Origin: Ignavibacteriota bacterium
Lineage (GTDB): Bacteria; Bacteroidota; Ignavibacteria; SZUA-365
Assembly (NCBI GenBank): GCA_016218045.1
Contig: JACRFB010000001.1
Span: 1 to 64,000, forward strand
Length of the DNA: 64,000 nt
Reading direction: 5' to 3'
The notes beneath the pieces are model-generated. The model was not told where the DNA came from and did no database searches. It was given only the letters and a program-made list of their open reading frames with translations. Both the position numbers and the translations under genes were made by a program. Below are positions 27,740 to 37,036 of the stretch, piece after piece (position 1 is the first letter of the stretch; each line of letters opens with the position of its first letter).

Positions 27740-28771
27740 CTACATCATCGACGCGAGTATATCGAGCACACGCTGCGTGCCAAGGCCGTCTACGAGCGCA
27801 CGCGCCTGCCGCGCGATTTTTTCCCGTACCTGCGAATCGTTCAGGAGCAGACGAAGTGCGTCAATCACGTTGGCACCATCATCGGGCGTTACAAGCATTG
27901 CCGCGCCTCTCGCGTCGATGGCGCGGGCTGCTTCGCGCTGATTCTCGGCCGTGATCAACGCCACCGTGGGCACACCCAGATACGCCAATTCCAGCAGAGT
28001 ACTCCCAGCAGCAGAAACCGCAACATCCATGCCGCGCATCAGCAGCGCCACGTCGTGGTGATCCCGATGTACTGTCAGGTTCAGCCCGGCATTCGATGCG
28101 GACTGTATCCACCCCGTGTCGTGCATATATCCGCCTCCTAGCAGTACATGAACGTTTGGCAGCGCGCCCGCGTCGCGGCACAAGATCTGCACCACACGTG
28201 CCGTGATATTTGCAGGGTCACTCCCGCCCAACGTGATGAGCAGGCGCGCGGGGTGCGCGACAGGCGCTCGATCCGAGACTGGTGCGGCGAGAAAAGCCCG
28301 GCGCAGCAGTGCGTAATCCGGTCCGAGCAACAACGTGGCGTCTGGCCGGGAAGATGTATACAATACCTCGGACGCGTGGACGTTTTGATTCACTATGATA
28401 TCGACCGCGTACGGCGCGGCCGCGCCCGTGTCGTCCATACACAACACGCGGTGTCCCTCCGCACGCAGTGTTTCGAAATACGAGGAATGAAACTGATATC
28501 CATCGACGACGATCCACCCGGCATGAAAGGCCGCGGCTTCACGGTGCAGCGCGGTGGCGTCCTGCTGCGATCCCGCCTCCGCTTCGATGACGTGCACCTC
28601 GGCGCCTTCGGCGAGATACTGTTCGCGCACACTGGACGGGAGTTGCGCGGAGCAGAGCAGCACGGCGCCGCCTCGATCGATCACGGCCTGGGCGCATGCG
28701 AGCATACGTATCGCATGCCCGTGTCCCATCGTTGCGCCGGCATCGGTCCTGATCGCGATGCGTAATTTCAA
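27740..28771 (-). CDS. pseG: UDP-2,4-diacetamido-2,4,6-trideoxy-altrose hydrolase
   Basis: The 343-residue GT-B-like hydrolase starts with a TTG at 28771 (LKLRIAIRTDAGATMGHGHA), which overlaps the pseC stop (TTGA) and is preceded by CAGGA; longer starts would lie well inside pseC. The RTDAGATMGHGHAIRM motif contains the catalytic histidine, and LLITLGGSDPANITARVV marks the C-terminal nucleotide domain. It removes UDP to release the sugar for PseI. Confidence 0.88.
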   Translation of the reverse strand: MKLRIAIRTDAGATMGHGHAIRMLACAQAVIDRGGAVLLCSAQLPSSVREQYLAEGAEVHVIEAEAGSQQDATALHREAAAFHAGWIVVDGYQFHSSYFETLRAEGHRVLCMDDTGAAAPYAVDIIVNQNVHASEVLYTSSRPDATLLLGPDYALLRRAFLAAPVSDRAPVAHPARLLITLGGSDPANITARVVQILCRDAGALPNVHVLLGGGYMHDTGWIQSASNAGLNLTVHRDHHDVALLMRGMDVAVSAAGSTLLELAYLGVPTVALITAENQREAARAIDARGAAMLVTPDDGANVIDALRLLLNDSQVREKIARQARALVDGLGTQRVLDILASMM

Positions 28772-29940
28772 TCCTGGTATTCCCCGACAGCGGCATGCAG
28801 GGAGGCGACAACATGATCCCACTCGTCGTCGCGCAGGGAGGGGAACATGGGCAGACTCAGGCAGCGGGCGTAATGCTGCTCCGCGACCGGACAATCTCCG
28901 GGTGCCGAACCGAGCGCACGGTAATATGGCATCAAGTGCACAGGTATATAATGCACCTGAGCGAACACGCCCCGCGTGCGCAGATTATCGTACAGCTCGC
29001 GGCGCCGCCCGCTGCGAATTACAAAGAGATGCCATGCATGATCGCGGCCGATTTTTCCGTATGGCAGCTCCAGCGGGAGGTCCGCGAGGGCGGAGTGGTA
29101 ACGGTCCGCTATTCTCCGCCTCTTCTCGAGATTGTCCTGCGCGCGAGACAACTGCGAGAGACCGAGCGCGGCCTGAATATCGGTGAGCCGGTAATTATAC
29201 CCCAGTTCCTGCATCTCGTAATACCATCCCCCATGCTGCTCATGCATGAGCGCTGGTTCCCGCGTGATGCCGTGCGTGCGGAGCACACGAAGCCGATGGT
29301 ACAACTCCTCGTTGTTGGTTGTGATCATCCCGCCTTCACCCGTGGCGATATGTTTTACGGGATGAAAAGAAAAAACTGTAAGGTCCGCATGTGATCCGTC
29401 GCCGCAGCGGCGGTTGCTTCCGACCGTATCCAGAAACGTCGCCCCTGGCGAATGACATGCGTCATGCATGATCCACATACCGTGCTCCCTCGCGATGGCG
29501 TGTAGGGAGGGTAGATCCGCGGGCAAGCCCGCGTAGTCCACCGGGATGATACCACTGAAAGTGCCCGAAGGGGCGGACTCTATCATTGTCCTGACACGGC
29601 GCGGATCGAGAGTCCAGCTCCCCTCTTCGATGTCACAGAATGTGACGTCGCCGCCGCAGTAGCGGACGCAGTTTGCCGATGCCGCGAACGTCATCGGCGT
29701 TGTTATAACACGCGTCCCTGCGTGCACTCCCAACGCCTGGGCTCCGAGGTGGAGAGCGGCGGTACCGTTGGCAACCGCAACCGCAAAGCGGCTTCCCACA
29801 TACGTCGCAAAGGCGGTCTCGAACGCATCGACCGCCGGTCCCTGTGTGAGGTACTCCGACTGCAACACCTCGATCACCGCGGCGATATCCGCTTCGGTGA
29901 TCTCCTGGCGCCCGTAGGGTATGCGCATGGGTGTGTTCAT
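28768..29940 (-). CDS. pseC: UDP-4-keto-6-deoxy-HexNAc aminotransferase
   Basis: The 390-residue PLP enzyme of the DegT/DnrJ/EryC1 class has IPYGRQEITEADIAAVIEVL and LTQGPAVDAFETAF, the PseC-type start, then NGTAALHLGAQALGV and the Schiff-base lysine in FSFHPVKHIATGEGGMI. It transfers an amino group to C4 of the PseB product. The four-base overlap with pseB (ATGA) and the TTGA overlap with pseG show a tightly coupled B-C-G unit. Confidence 0.9.
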   Translation of the reverse strand: MNTPMRIPYGRQEITEADIAAVIEVLQSEYLTQGPAVDAFETAFATYVGSRFAVAVANGTAALHLGAQALGVHAGTRVITTPMTFAASANCVRYCGGDVTFCDIEEGSWTLDPRRVRTMIESAPSGTFSGIIPVDYAGLPADLPSLHAIAREHGMWIMHDACHSPGATFLDTVGSNRRCGDGSHADLTVFSFHPVKHIATGEGGMITTNNEELYHRLRVLRTHGITREPALMHEQHGGWYYEMQELGYNYRLTDIQAALGLSQLSRAQDNLEKRRRIADRYHSALADLPLELPYGKIGRDHAWHLFVIRSGRRRELYDNLRTRGVFAQVHYIPVHLMPYYRALGSAPGDCPVAEQHYARCLSLPMFPSLRDDEWDHVVASLHAAVGEYQD

Positions 29941-30950
29941 GCCGTAAATCCCGGATCGACATGCAGACGTATCAGGTGGCGCAATGTTTCAACATCGAGC
30001 CATTCGGTATTGGTCCCGCTGTTGTACTGGAATCCCGCCGGCACGGCGGTGGCGTTTTTTGCGGTGCGAAAATCGTCGATGGGCCATATCGGCTGTGTCG
30101 GAAGAATGACGTAATGCGTCCCGAGGTCCCAGCAATAAAACGAATCGGATGAGGTGATCATCTCCTCGTGAATTTTTTCGCCGGGACGGATCCCCACAAT
30201 TTCGGTACGGCATTCGGGCGCAATGGCCCGGGCGAGATCGAGAATCCTGTACGACGGGATTTTCGGCACGATCAATTCCCCTCCCCATGCCTCATCGATC
30301 GCGTGTAATACCAGATCGACTCCCTCGCTGAGCGGGATGTTGAATCGTGTCATCTCGGGATGTGTGATGGGAATGACGCCCGTGGCCCGCCGCGCGAGGA
30401 AAAACGGGATGACGGAACCGCGAGAGCCCATGACGTTCCCGTACCGGACGACCGAGAAACGGATGTCGCGCCCGCCCTTGATGTTGTTCGCCGCGAGAAA
30501 CAGTTTATCGGAACACAGCTTGGTTGCTCCGTACAGATTGATCGGCGCAGCGGCTTTATCGGTCGACAACGCAACGACACGTCGCACACCGAGTTCCAGC
30601 GAGGCGGTGATCACGTTTTCGGCGCCGATGATGTTTGTCTTGATAAACTCCATCGGATTGTATTCCGCCGCGGGCACTTGTTTCAGCGCCGCCGCGTGTA
30701 TCACGATCTCGATTCCTTCCAGGGCGCGGCGCATACGGTCGAGATCCCGCACGTCGCCGAGGAAGAAACGGATCTGCGGGTAGCGTTCGTGAGGATACAT
30801 CTGCGCCATCTCGAACTGCTTCAACTCGTCCCGTGAAAAAATCACGAGTCGTTTCACGGAAGGATATCGTTCGAGAAGCGTGGCCACGAACTGCTTCCCG
30901 AAGGATCCAGTTCCGCCGGTGATGAGAATACTGCTGCCGTCGATGGTCAT
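29937..30950 (-). CDS. pseB: UDP-GlcNAc 4,6-dehydratase (inverting)
   Basis: The 337-residue extended SDR has ITGGTGSFGKQFVATLLERY, HAAALKQVPAAEYNPMEFIK and STDKAAAPINLYGATK, whose D-K and Y-x-x-x-K are the catalytic set of PseB. It converts UDP-GlcNAc into a 4-keto-6-deoxy-altrose derivative, the first step of pseudaminic acid synthesis. It begins the pse block 35 bases after the Wzt stop and is read in the same direction. Confidence 0.93.
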   Translation of the reverse strand: MTIDGSSILITGGTGSFGKQFVATLLERYPSVKRLVIFSRDELKQFEMAQMYPHERYPQIRFFLGDVRDLDRMRRALEGIEIVIHAAALKQVPAAEYNPMEFIKTNIIGAENVITASLELGVRRVVALSTDKAAAPINLYGATKLCSDKLFLAANNIKGGRDIRFSVVRYGNVMGSRGSVIPFFLARRATGVIPITHPEMTRFNIPLSEGVDLVLHAIDEAWGGELIVPKIPSYRILDLARAIAPECRTEIVGIRPGEKIHEEMITSSDSFYCWDLGTHYVILPTQPIWPIDDFRTAKNATAVPAGFQYNSGTNTEWLDVETLRHLIRLHVDPGFTA

Positions 30951-30985
30951 CGGATGTTTCCGGGTGCGGGATTAAGTGTGATACG

Positions 30986-32278
30986 TTACGTGAGATTCGC
31001 CGACGATTGTTCGGCCCAGGAGAGAAGGATGCTGTGAAATCCGCGTCGCGCATTCCCCCGTTTGGATGTGCTGTCCGTCACGGTGAATTGCAGCACGGTG
31101 CCGGGCGAGTGTATATCGGCGGCGGTCACACCCAGGGGGCTCGCAAAGTTCAGGTACACGACATACGTCCCGTGCCCGAGCACACGCGGCGGGATTGACA
31201 CGCTGATGCGATGCCGCCCTGGCGGCAGGCTGTCGAAGGGATTGGGCAGCCGGTCGAGACTGTCGGACTCGAGAACTGTGGTGCCGTCCACCGTGGAAAG
31301 TGTGAGGTAGCCGTATAAGCCGGGTACGGGCTCGCGTGAAATGCAGTCGAGACTGAGTGTGATCCCGTCCTCTGCCTCGAACCAATCCGTCTCCGCGCCG
31401 TGCGCGTTTATCAGCGCGGCGCCCTGCACCTCGAACTGCCGCTCCTCGGATGCGGCAAACACCGCTGTCGCTCCGCCGGCCGCAGTCGATTGCTGCGACA
31501 GGTAGCGTTCCACAATCTCTTCCGAGGGCCCTGATTGCACAATCGTCCCGCCCTGCAACCACACCGCCTTCGGACAGATCTGTCTGATCGCATGCATATT
31601 GTGACTCACGAACAGCACAGTACGGCCACTTCCCGCCACATCACCCATTTTGCCGAGGCACTTCTTCTGGAACGCGGCATCACCCACGGCGAGCACCTCG
31701 TCCACCACCAGAATTTCCGGATCGAGATGCGCGGCGACCGCAAACGCGAGACGGACGTACATACCGGAAGAGTATCGTTTCACGGGTGTGTCGATGAAGC
31801 GTTCGATGTCGGAGAATGAGACGATCTCATCGAATTTCCTGGCGATTTCCCGTTTCGTCATGCCGAGTATGGCACCATTGAGGTACACATTCTCCCGCCC
31901 CGTCAGCTCGGGATGAAAACCGGTGCCGACTTCCAGCAGACTCGCCACACGCCCGCGGATCCGGATTTCCCCGAGTGTCGGAGCCGTCACGCGTGAGAGG
32001 ATTTTTAACAGCGTGGATTTCCCCGCGCCGTTCTTGCCGATGATACCGAGCACTTCGCCGTCATACACGTCGAGTGAGACATCACGAAGCGCCCATATCC
32101 TGTCGTCGGAGGATCCGGACCGCGCTTGAAATTCCTTCCCGATTTTTGCGTTCGGATCCGGACGGCCGCGCAAACGGGCCCACCAGCTCTGTATATCATG
32201 CGAGAGCGTCTTCCGGCCGAGTACACCCAGCCGGTACTCCTTTCCGAGTCCCTGAATGCGTATGACCACCGTGCTCAC
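30986..32278 (-). CDS. wzt: ABC exporter ATPase with Wzt C-terminal domain
   Basis: The start is a GTG at 32278 (STVVIRIQGLGKEYRLGVL). The 430-residue protein has Walker A IIGKNGAGKSTLLKIL at about 78, signature RYSSGMYVRLAFAVA, Walker B ILVVDEVLAVGDAAF and the switch histidine (FVSHNM). Residues ~285-430 form a beta-rich Wzt_C-like domain that, in O9a-type systems, recognises a terminal modification and couples chain length to export. It pairs with the permease directly upstream. The end terminal group here could involve the methyltransferases of the locus. Confidence 0.9.
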   Translation of the reverse strand: MSTVVIRIQGLGKEYRLGVLGRKTLSHDIQSWWARLRGRPDPNAKIGKEFQARSGSSDDRIWALRDVSLDVYDGEVLGIIGKNGAGKSTLLKILSRVTAPTLGEIRIRGRVASLLEVGTGFHPELTGRENVYLNGAILGMTKREIARKFDEIVSFSDIERFIDTPVKRYSSGMYVRLAFAVAAHLDPEILVVDEVLAVGDAAFQKKCLGKMGDVAGSGRTVLFVSHNMHAIRQICPKAVWLQGGTIVQSGPSEEIVERYLSQQSTAAGGATAVFAASEERQFEVQGAALINAHGAETDWFEAEDGITLSLDCISREPVPGLYGYLTLSTVDGTTVLESDSLDRLPNPFDSLPPGRHRISVSIPPRVLGHGTYVVYLNFASPLGVTAADIHSPGTVLQFTVTDSTSKRGNARRGFHSILLSWAEQSSANLT

Positions 32279-32321
32279 AACTGCACCCGGTGTTGACGAT
32301 GAATCGGCATGCCGTGATATA

Positions 32322-33170
32322 TCATACGGTATCCATGAAGGTGCGCTCGACTCGAGTAAACAGCAGCACTCCCGTGACAAGAATGATCAGAATGATGCCG
32401 CCGCTCATGAGCAGGTGATCCGCGCGAAATACTCCCACACCGAGAAAGGCATACCGCATGCTCTCGATGATCGGCGTCATCGGATTTGCGAGGAAAAAGG
32501 GCAGCCACTTATCCGGCACGCTCGACAGCGGATAGACGACGGGTGTCCCGTACATGAGCAGTTGTGCTCCGAAACTGATCAGGAAGCGGAGATCCCTGTA
32601 TTTCGTCGTCAAGGAGGCGACAATGATACCCAGCCCGAGCCCTAGCGCGGCCATCATCAGGAGATAGACGGGCATCATCAAAACATACACATTGGGCTCG
32701 ATCCGACTTCCCGTCGCGCCGTAATACAACAGGAATGCGAGGAAGAAAACAAATTGGAGAAGAAACGCTATGAGGTTGGTGATTACGATGGAGAGCGGCA
32801 CGACGAGCCGCGGGAAATACACTTTGCCGAAGATCGGGGCGTTGACGATGAAGGTGTTCGATGTTTTGACCAGGCATTCCTGGAAGTACGACCATGTGAC
32901 GGTCCCGGCCATGTAGAATAATATCGGCGGCAGTCCATCGGTGGAAATCCGGGCGATGCTTCCGAACACAAGTGTGAACATCACCGTCGTGAACAACGGC
33001 TGGAAAAAAAACCACAGGGGGCCAAGAATCGTCTGTTTGTACAGCGCCACAAAATCGCGTCGCACGAAGAGAGCGAGAAGATCGCGGTAGCGCCAGACTT
33101 CGCGGAGATCGAGATCGAGGATCCCCTTTCGCGGCCTGATGAGTGTCGTCCATTCCGTTTGTGTTTTCAT
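32322..33170 (-). CDS. wzm: ABC polysaccharide exporter permease
   Basis: The 282-residue protein has six hydrophobic segments and the ABC-2 family sequence FVALYKQTILGPLWFFFQPL followed by VMFTLVFGSIARI, with PFFLANPMTPIIESMRYAFL near the C-terminus. With Wzt it moves undecaprenyl-linked polysaccharide across the inner membrane. It overlaps the next GT2 gene by four bases. Confidence 0.9.
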   Translation of the reverse strand: MKTQTEWTTLIRPRKGILDLDLREVWRYRDLLALFVRRDFVALYKQTILGPLWFFFQPLFTTVMFTLVFGSIARISTDGLPPILFYMAGTVTWSYFQECLVKTSNTFIVNAPIFGKVYFPRLVVPLSIVITNLIAFLLQFVFFLAFLLYYGATGSRIEPNVYVLMMPVYLLMMAALGLGLGIIVASLTTKYRDLRFLISFGAQLLMYGTPVVYPLSSVPDKWLPFFLANPMTPIIESMRYAFLGVGVFRADHLLMSGGIILIILVTGVLLFTRVERTFMDTV

Positions 33171-34144
33171 GCGGCATCTCCCGCAGGAAACACCCGTGCA
33201 TGAACCCGCCGTTTCACCAAGGAGGGAAATGCGCGCACAAGCTCCCAGCGCACGCGGGCTGCGTGGGGTCCGAATGCACGGACGAGCGTGGAGAGCTGTG
33301 CGGCGGTGAGAAGCGTCTTATTCCTCACTCCGTTGCTCATCCATGTGCGCACAAATCGGCGAATGGCCGCGTCTCGCGCGCCGTTTTCGACGGCGGGCCA
33401 CGAAGAGATGGTCCCGATTACCATTGCGGCCTCGCGCAGATGGAGTCCTGATCTGCTGCTTGCATCACGTACGGTTGCGCCATGTGTGCGAAAGTGGTTG
33501 AGCGGGTCCGCGACAAAGGCCACGTGCGCCTCCGCGGCGATGCGTGCATACAACATCCAATCGGCGCAGAGCCGGAGCGTTGTATCGAAACCGCCATGCC
33601 GGAGAAACGCCGAGCGGCGCAACAGCACGGCACTCGCATTTGGTATCACATTCTTCTGCAGGAAGTACGCAAGCAATCCGGATCCGCGCATCGAGAAATC
33701 GCCCGACCAGAGAGTAGGATTGAGATCATCCGTCCACGACTTCCAGGATCGTGTTTCATCGCCGTTCTCGTTGATACCGGTGGATTGACACCACACGAGA
33801 TCCACTCCGTCGGATGATGTTGATGCTGCGAGCAGCCGGGCGATCATGGTCGGATCGCAGTTGTCGTCCGCGCCCGCGAACAGCAGCCACTCGCCTGTTG
33901 CGAGGGCGGCGCCGTCGTTCCATCTCCGATACGGCGATCCGCTGTTCTCGTCGAAGTACACGGCGCGCACGCGTGTATCGCCGGTGTAGCGCTGTATTAT
34001 TTGGCGGCTGTCATCCGTCGAGGCATCATCCAGAATAATGACTTCATCCACCGGGGTGGTCTGTTGGAGAATGCTTTCGATACGCCCGGCGAGATACCGT
34101 GCGTAGTTGTAATTGGGAATGATGACGCTTACACGCTCGATCAC
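33167..34144 (-). CDS. Glycosyltransferase family 2
   Basis: The start is a GTG at 34144 (IERVSVIIPNYNYARYLAGR), overlapping the stop of the epimerase gene (GTGA). The 325-residue enzyme has ILDDASTDDSRQI and the acidic FAGADDNCDPT motif of GT2, followed by NVIPNASAVLLRRSAFLRHG. It is sited between the exporter and sugar-nucleotide genes, so it is probably an early chain transferase. Confidence 0.85.
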   Translation of the reverse strand: MIERVSVIIPNYNYARYLAGRIESILQQTTPVDEVIILDDASTDDSRQIIQRYTGDTRVRAVYFDENSGSPYRRWNDGAALATGEWLLFAGADDNCDPTMIARLLAASTSSDGVDLVWCQSTGINENGDETRSWKSWTDDLNPTLWSGDFSMRGSGLLAYFLQKNVIPNASAVLLRRSAFLRHGGFDTTLRLCADWMLYARIAAEAHVAFVADPLNHFRTHGATVRDASSRSGLHLREAAMVIGTISSWPAVENGARDAAIRRFVRTWMSNGVRNKTLLTAAQLSTLVRAFGPHAARVRWELVRAFPSLVKRRVHARVFPAGDAA

Positions 34145-35271
34145 TGATCCTCCGAAGCGCGTAGGACACCGCTCCTTTCCATCTCTTCGAAGGATTCGCG
34201 CAGTGTTTCGGTTGCAAGCGCCTCCTGCTCCGAAAACCACGCCCAATACCGCCGCAGTCCTTCCTCAAGGGACGTCCGTGGACCTCCCTGCAGCCAGGCA
34301 TCACATCGCGTGGTATCCGCGATTGCGTGACGTATGTCGCCCACACGATAGCGGCCCGAAACGCGAACTCGAGGTGTGCGTCCCGCCGCTGCGCCGAGCC
34401 GATCCACCAGCGTGCGCAGTGACACGGCGTCACGGCTCCCGATGTTCATGATCGAGTACGGCGGTCTGTCCCCGACCGCAGCCCGCACAAAGGCGTCCGC
34501 GACATCGTCGACATAGACAAAATCACGCATCACCTCGCCATCCTCGAACAGCTCAATTTCGAGATCTCGAAAGAGCAGGGAACAGAAGATGCCGATGATG
34601 CCGGTGTACGGATTCCGTAGTTCCTGTCCGGGCCCGTACGCGTTTTGTATGCGCAGGATGGTGTGATGCACGCCGCTTCGTGCTGCACTATCCACGATCA
34701 ACTGCTCCTGCCACCATTTGGTCAGGCCATACACCGAGGTCGGATTGCATGGGAAATCCTCCTGCATGGCGACGGGGTCGCCCGGGGATCCATCAGCGGC
34801 GATTGCGTTCCATTGCCCGCTCGACAGGCGATCGAGGGTGCGTTGGGCGGGAAGCAGCCGGCCGTCATGCACACGAAGCATCCCTTCGCCGTACACGGCG
34901 CGGCTCGAGGCGAGCACGATGCGCGACAGATGCGGCGCATGCAGCGCAAGGGCGTCCAGCAGACAGGCGGTGCCGTCCACGTTGTGTCCGACATAACGGG
35001 AGCGTTCGTACATCGACTGGCCTGTGCCGGTCTGCGCCGCAAGGTGGATGACCACATCGACATCGTGCAGTGTGTCCGCATATGCCGTCGTATCGCGGAT
35101 ATCGGCGCGAATGCAGCGCGCTCTGTCGGAGAGCCACGCAGGGAATGTCGTTCTTCCGGCATGCGCCTGCGCTTCGAGTACATCGATACAGGTGACCGGA
35201 ACCGATTCGGGTAGCGACGCAATGATGGCGCGTCCTATAAAACCGGCGCCGCCGGTGACGAGAATACTCAT
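34141..35271 (-). CDS. NAD-dependent epimerase, dTDP-rhamnose 4-epimerase-like
   Basis: The 376-residue extended SDR has the nucleotide site ILVTGGAGFIGRAIIASL, SSRAVYGEGML, the catalytic Y-x-x-x-K in TSVYGLTKWWQEQ and LRIQNAYGPGQELRNPYTGI. The last two, with FEDGEVMRDFVYVDDVADAF, resemble the dTDP-L-rhamnose 4-epimerase group (WbiB/Tle), which yields 6-deoxy-L-talose. RfbA and RfbC in the locus support a dTDP-rhamnose-derived sugar, although RfbB and RfbD are not here. Specificity is inferred. Confidence 0.72.
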   Translation of the reverse strand: MSILVTGGAGFIGRAIIASLPESVPVTCIDVLEAQAHAGRTTFPAWLSDRARCIRADIRDTTAYADTLHDVDVVIHLAAQTGTGQSMYERSRYVGHNVDGTACLLDALALHAPHLSRIVLASSRAVYGEGMLRVHDGRLLPAQRTLDRLSSGQWNAIAADGSPGDPVAMQEDFPCNPTSVYGLTKWWQEQLIVDSAARSGVHHTILRIQNAYGPGQELRNPYTGIIGIFCSLLFRDLEIELFEDGEVMRDFVYVDDVADAFVRAAVGDRPPYSIMNIGSRDAVSLRTLVDRLGAAAGRTPRVRVSGRYRVGDIRHAIADTTRCDAWLQGGPRTSLEEGLRRYWAWFSEQEALATETLRESFEEMERSGVLRASEDQ

Positions 35272-36218
35272 CCGCGTTGTACCGGCAATTGCTTCTGGTA
35301 ATAATCCACGGTGGCGCGCAGGCCGTCGTTCCAGGTCATCGACGGTTCGTAGCCGATCGCCTCGCGCGCCCGCGCGATGGCGGCAAAGGAATGCAGGACA
35401 TCGCCGAGTCGAGGCGCCGCGTATTGCTGTGTGATGGATGTTCCAACGATGCCGTTGATATCCGACACGAGGCGGTTGAGCGATATCCGTTCATGGCAGG
35501 CGATGTTCATCACCGCGCCCCCCACATCGTCCGAGGCGGTCGCCGCGAGGATGTTTGCGGATACGACATTTTTTACAAACGTAAAATCGCGCGTCTGCTC
35601 GCCGTCGCCATAAATGACCGGAGCGCGGCCCGCGAGCATGCCGGTGATAAACTTCGGGATCACTGCCGAGTACTGCGAGTTCGGATCCTGTCGCGGCCCG
35701 AACACGTTGAAGTATCGCAGGGCGACGGTTTCCAATCCGTACAGTTGATGAAACACCTGCATGTATTTTTCACCCGTGAGTTTCGACACCGCGTATGGCG
35801 AGAGCGGGTTCGGGTTCATGCCTTCATGTTTCGGCAACTCGGCGCTGTTTCCGTATATCGATGACGAGGAGGCAAAGACGATGCGCTGCACGCCGAGGTC
35901 GCGTGCCGCGTTGAGCACGTTGAGCGTTCCATTGGTATTCACTTCATGTGTCGTGATAGGATCGGCGATCGAGCGCGGGACGGAGGGGAGCGCCGCCTGA
36001 TGGAGAATCACGTCCACGCCGCGCACGGCCTCGTGTACGATGTGATACGAACGAATGTCGCCTTCGAGGAGTTCGATGGCCTCGCGCACATCGGCGAGAT
36101 TTTCCCGCTTGCCCGTCGAGAAATTGTCGAGCACGCGTACGTGTTCGCCGCGAGCGAGGATTTCATGGACGAGGTTCGAGCCGATAAATCCGGCGCCGCC
36201 CGTGATGAGATATTTCAT
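35268..36218 (-). CDS. NAD-dependent UDP-HexNAc 4-epimerase-like
   Basis: The 316-residue SDR starts MKYLITGGAGFIGSNLVHEI and has LHQAALPSVPRSIADP, FASSSSIYGN, the catalytic SPYAVSKLTGEKYM and RYFNVFGPRQDPNSQYSAVI. The pattern matches WbpP/WbgU UDP-GlcNAc 4-epimerases. It would provide UDP-GalNAc or an epimerised derivative. The start overlaps the downstream gene by four bases. Confidence 0.8.
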   Translation of the reverse strand: MKYLITGGAGFIGSNLVHEILARGEHVRVLDNFSTGKRENLADVREAIELLEGDIRSYHIVHEAVRGVDVILHQAALPSVPRSIADPITTHEVNTNGTLNVLNAARDLGVQRIVFASSSSIYGNSAELPKHEGMNPNPLSPYAVSKLTGEKYMQVFHQLYGLETVALRYFNVFGPRQDPNSQYSAVIPKFITGMLAGRAPVIYGDGEQTRDFTFVKNVVSANILAATASDDVGGAVMNIACHERISLNRLVSDINGIVGTSITQQYAAPRLGDVLHSFAAIARAREAIGYEPSMTWNDGLRATVDYYQKQLPVQRG

Positions 36219-36220
36219 CG

Positions 36221-37036
36221 TCAGGATTCCTGTCTGTGTGTGTGGCGGAGTATGTCCGCCGGGATGGTCAATTCCCGCTCGTTGAGCAGTGCAATGGCGG
36301 CGCGCATCTGTTCCTCCGCGCCAAGGTCGGCCTTCTGGTGGTTGCGATTGATATCACGAAGCCAGGGCCGCTCCTGAAACAGCGTGTCGAGCGCTTCCAG
36401 TGACGGGGGCCCGTCGGCGAAAAACCCGAACACTATATTCAACAGTGCATAATCGCTCGGGTAATCAAGTGTCAGCCTGACATCCGCGAGAGTGCGTGGA
36501 ACGGCGACCTCCACCATTCGGACATCGAATAATTCCGGGTGGCGATAGAAGTACGGTGTTACGTGTTCGCGTTCATAAGGGTCCTTGGCGTCAGCATGTG
36601 CGCGCTTCAGCGCGGCGGCGGTAAATGCCTCCGCATGCAGACCGAGAGGTATGCCGGTCAGGCGCGCATAGTCCCCGCCACTCTCGCGCAATTCCGTCAC
36701 CAGACGGTCGAGCATCCACGGGAAGATACACGGGTTATCGCCCGTCAAACGGACAACAATATCAAATGTGTGGCGTGTGTTTGCGGCCGCATATCTATCG
36801 AGCACATCGGCTGCATCGCCGCGGAACACGAGAGGACCGAATTTCTCCTCCAGAACATCATCCTCCCGGCCTGTCGTCGTGGCGATAACGCTTTGCGCGA
36901 TGCTGGTGCATGCACCAGCGCGTGCAATAATATGTTCAACCGAGCACCGCCCCCTCGGGGAAGGCAGCGGCTGCAGAACCTTTCGTGCGAACCTCTGTGA
37001 TCCGCACCGTGCCTGTATTATTGCGCCTGCTCTCAT
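36221..37036 (-). CDS. SpsF-like cytidylyltransferase, possible CMP-pseudaminate synthase
   Basis: The 271-residue protein has GAIIQARCGSQRFARKVLQP, a SpsF (COG1861) start, VIATTTGREDDVLEEKF, VRLTGDNPCIFPWMLDRLV and EREHVTPYFYRHPELFDVR. These proteins are nucleotidyltransferase-fold and often accompany pse genes. It is a candidate for the otherwise missing PseF step, or for another CMP-sugar. The stop codon is followed two bases later by the epimerase start. Confidence 0.72.
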   Translation of the reverse strand: MRAGAIIQARCGSQRFARKVLQPLPSPRGRCSVEHIIARAGACTSIAQSVIATTTGREDDVLEEKFGPLVFRGDAADVLDRYAAANTRHTFDIVVRLTGDNPCIFPWMLDRLVTELRESGGDYARLTGIPLGLHAEAFTAAALKRAHADAKDPYEREHVTPYFYRHPELFDVRMVEVAVPRTLADVRLTLDYPSDYALLNIVFGFFADGPPSLEALDTLFQERPWLRDINRNHQKADLGAEEQMRAAIALLNERELTIPADILRHTHRQES

